NCBI GenBank assembly: GCA_030581615.1
Contig: JAKTTT010000059.1
Location: 62,001-126,000 of the forward strand
DNA length: 64,000 nucleotides
DNA from: Alloascoidea africana
Lineage: Eukaryota > Ascomycota > Alloascoideomycetes > Alloascoideales > Alloascoideaceae
Direction of reading: 5' to 3'
Made by a program: the position numbers and the translations under genes. Positions 62,125 to 64,000 of the stretch are shown here, piece by piece. Under the pieces are notes generated by a model. The model was given only the letters and a program-made list of their open reading frames with translations, was not told the origin of the DNA and searched no databases. Position 1 is the first letter of the stretch. Each line of letters starts with the position of its first letter.

Positions 62125-62670
62125 AAGATTGTGACAAATTTATTATACCGCAGACGTGTATTGATATATTTTCACGGGGATTTAGAAAATCTATGACGGA
62201 AACATCTTGATGAAGTTAGTTGTAGGCTACGAATCATGTTTAGTACAGTTTGCATCTTAAGGGAAACTTTTTAGATTAGAAAAAGTTAAAATGGATTTTC
62301 AAAAAAACCGGTAAAATTATTGAAAATGAAAGCTTTAAAATCGACCTGTTGACTATGAATTTCTATAGCTTGAAAAGAATGTACAATCAAAACGATAAAA
62401 AAGTAGTTACAGAAGCAATGTCAAAGCTCATCGTAATCATCCAAATCAAAACAACATTTATGTAAGGGCAAACGCAAATACATATAAAAAGGGAAGAAAA
62501 AAAAAAAGAAAGTCCAAATAGTAATAATATACTTACACATACACTTTAGGTATAGTTTAAACATAGATAGGAGCCCCTAGTAGCACCTCAAAAACACAAA
62601 AAGAGAAGGATAGAAAAACATAAAACCCCGCCGAAATAAACAAACAAAAAAAACAGACGATTTAAAGCTT
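62125..62670. other. convergent intergenic region
   Basis: 3' flanks of CWH41 and the bHLH gene. A-rich runs (62489-62510) and no gene. Confidence 0.5.
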
Positions 62671-63999
62671 TCATATCTCGGCTTCGCATCCCGTTCTTTT
62701 CAACGACAGTAGAACGTCAGAGGCTAGATGTAAAGCTTGAACTTCATCTTCATCAACTATATGATCCATGGAATGTGTACTCAATCTAGTCTTTGGAGTA
62801 GGCATGGAAATAGATGGCTTTCTTGAGGAAGAACTTGCCGAGTTTGGGATTCGTTCTCCATTTGAACTTCTTCTATCAGCGATCGATGCAGAACGCTGAA
62901 ATGGAGGAAATCCCAAAGTTGAATTTGAGTTTGAATGAGAATTAGAATCGGCTATAATTCTGGTATTAAAGGAGTCCTGTAACAAGGAGGAGACAGTGAC
63001 ACGAGCTGGAACAGTACCAACAGTTGGGCCTGATTTGTTAATATTATTGGTTGATGAGACTGGAGCAGAGAGCAGACGTCGCTTCTTGTTCCAGTGACTT
63101 TCAGTAGATATTTGAGTGGGCGCTTGAGCTGTAACAGAGGAGGTGTTGGAGTTGACCACTTCAAAGTTGGACATCATGGGAGAAGGAAGCCTCTCCATTT
63201 TACCACCAACATCTGCTTCTGCTTCTTCATGGATAGCATTCCCATCTATATCCGCCAACACGTTTTGCTTGTTTGCAGGAATCAAAGTGTTGGGACTGGC
63301 TTCTGGGGTGATGAGGCCACTTGTCACACTGGATCTTAAAGAAGTAGCAGGAAGAGGAGGGGGAGGCGCAGATTTGAAGGAATCAGCATTGAAGTTGAAT
63401 TCTATTGCTGGATCAGACTCCTGTCGGATTTTGGGAGCATTGTCTGAGATATGGGACTCTTCGGCGTTGGTCATGCGAGGGTTGGACTCTATGTAATCGT
63501 GTAGATATCGGATATAATCAACAGCAGCTTCAAGAATTGTGAGCTTATAAATGCTGTTTCCAGTACCCCCACTAACGCTCCCATTTCGATTATCATCAGA
63601 ATCTTTGCAAGTCTTTTCAACATTGTTTGAGCCTATAGTGACGCTTGTTCTGGATGAAGCTGATCCAGCTTCTCTTAGGCAAGGGATTAGCACTTTAAGC
63701 GCTTCAAATTGCTGGTTCATTCGAAACCGCCTTCGTTTTTCAATCACCGAATGGGCAGCTCGATGTTTGTTCTTCCGCTGCTGTTTCAATTTTTCTTTCT
63801 CCTCTTTTGATACGGAGGACACGGTTTTTGCCTGGGATTTTTTAACCTTGGAGCCCGAAGAAGCTGTTCTTTTCGGTCTGGAAGTAGGAGGCAAGTACTC
63901 TTCGTCGTTGTCATTTTCCTTTGTAGAGTCTTCAAACTCATCTTCCGCAGGACTGTCTTGTGCAGCATGAAGGGCACTTTTGGAGGCAGTCAAATCTGA
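62671..63999 (-). CDS. bHLH transcription factor, 5' end outside the window
   Basis: The frame is open to the window edge and has no ATG before the basic region, so the start lies beyond 64000; at least 442 residues are present. An acidic N-terminal part (EDEFEDSTKENDNDEEY) precedes a Lys-rich stretch and the bHLH. The basic region is HRAAHSVIEKRRRFRMNQQF, with the His-Glu-Arg residues that contact E-box CANNTG; helix 1 runs to LIPCLREAG. A long Ser/Asn/Gly loop of ~50 residues follows, then helix 2 (IYKLTILEAAVDYIRYLHDY). The remainder is Ser/Pro/Asn-rich, with a conserved-looking C-terminus (EVQALHLASDVLLSLKR). Nuclear regulator; I cannot assign it to Ino4, Tye7, Hms1 or Rtg3 with confidence. 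Confidence 0.88.
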   Translation of the reverse strand, partial: SDLTASKSALHAAQDSPAEDEFEDSTKENDNDEEYLPPTSRPKRTASSGSKVKKSQAKTVSSVSKEEKEKLKQQRKNKHRAAHSVIEKRRRFRMNQQFEALKVLIPCLREAGSASSRTSVTIGSNNVEKTCKDSDDNRNGSVSGGTGNSIYKLTILEAAVDYIRYLHDYIESNPRMTNAEESHISDNAPKIRQESDPAIEFNFNADSFKSAPPPPLPATSLRSSVTSGLITPEASPNTLIPANKQNVLADIDGNAIHEEAEADVGGKMERLPSPMMSNFEVVNSNTSSVTAQAPTQISTESHWNKKRRLLSAPVSSTNNINKSGPTVGTVPARVTVSSLLQDSFNTRIIADSNSHSNSNSTLGFPPFQRSASIADRRSSNGERIPNSASSSSRKPSISMPTPKTRLSTHSMDHIVDEDEVQALHLASDVLLSLKRTGCEAEI

Positions 64000-64000
64000 C

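Overview
The window reads as nuclear DNA of a budding yeast (Saccharomycotina). Evidence: AT-rich intergenic DNA, mostly intronless genes, three tiny introns (57, 72 and 60 nt) with GTAAGT/GTGAGT donors and CTAAC/CTGAC-type branch sites, and typical yeast genes (GAL10 epimerase-mutarotase fusion, SAC1, CEM1, CWH41, ICL1, CTR3, yapsin, GPI cell-wall proteins). Conserved leucines of GAL10 are written CTG (for example near 29112-29119), so CUG is read as Leu and the CUG-Ser clades are unlikely. I cannot name the species. The window is gene-poor for a yeast: about 19 supported genes, with large empty stretches at 1-1.75, 2.3-7.1, 8.7-15.1 and 22.1-28.2 kb.

Layout. 1.8-2.3 kb: small GPI wall protein (-). 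5.5-6.4 kb: relic of a pogo/Fot1 DNA transposon. 7.1-8.7 kb: MFS transporter (-). 15.1-15.9 kb: CFEM haem-type GPI protein (+). 16.3-16.9 kb: a 100-bp nearly identical inverted repeat. 18.1-22.1 kb: divergent F-box gene (-) and SAC1 (+) sharing a GC-rich promoter. 22.3-24.5 kb: two palindrome-like inverted repeats whose arms keep related reading frames, followed by a second pogo relic (24.5-25.6 kb). 28.2-30.3 kb: GAL10. 31.9-32.6 kb: Ser/Ala-rich GPI wall protein. 34.6-37.2 kb: yapsin-like GPI aspartic protease with a very long poly-Ser linker. 37.6-39.8 kb: tandem CTR3-type copper transporters. 41.9-44.5 kb: secreted GH3 beta-glucosidase. 44.7-45.5 kb: Zps1/Pra1-family secreted protein (-). 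46.7-48.4 kb: isocitrate lyase ICL1 (-). 49.6-50.5 kb: Ala-Pro-repeat GPI protein (-). 51.9-53.3 kb: CEM1. 55.1-57.8 kb: two tandem short-chain dehydrogenases. 58.1-59.4 kb: an aspartate-aminotransferase-like protein without its catalytic lysine. 59.6-62.1 kb: CWH41. 62.7-64 kb: bHLH factor (-), cut by the window edge.

Themes. Many genes act at the cell surface or in secretion: five GPI-type proteins, a secreted glucosidase, a Zps1/Pra1 protein, and ER glucosidase I. Several concern metals (CFEM, two copper transporters, Zps1/Pra1). The CTR pair carries four exact matches to the Mac1 copper-response consensus, which implies copper-starvation control. The most unusual items are the aminotransferase-like pseudoenzyme and the cluster of coding palindromes beside a pogo relic at 22.3-25.6 kb. 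No tRNA, rRNA, CRISPR array or retroelement was recognised.
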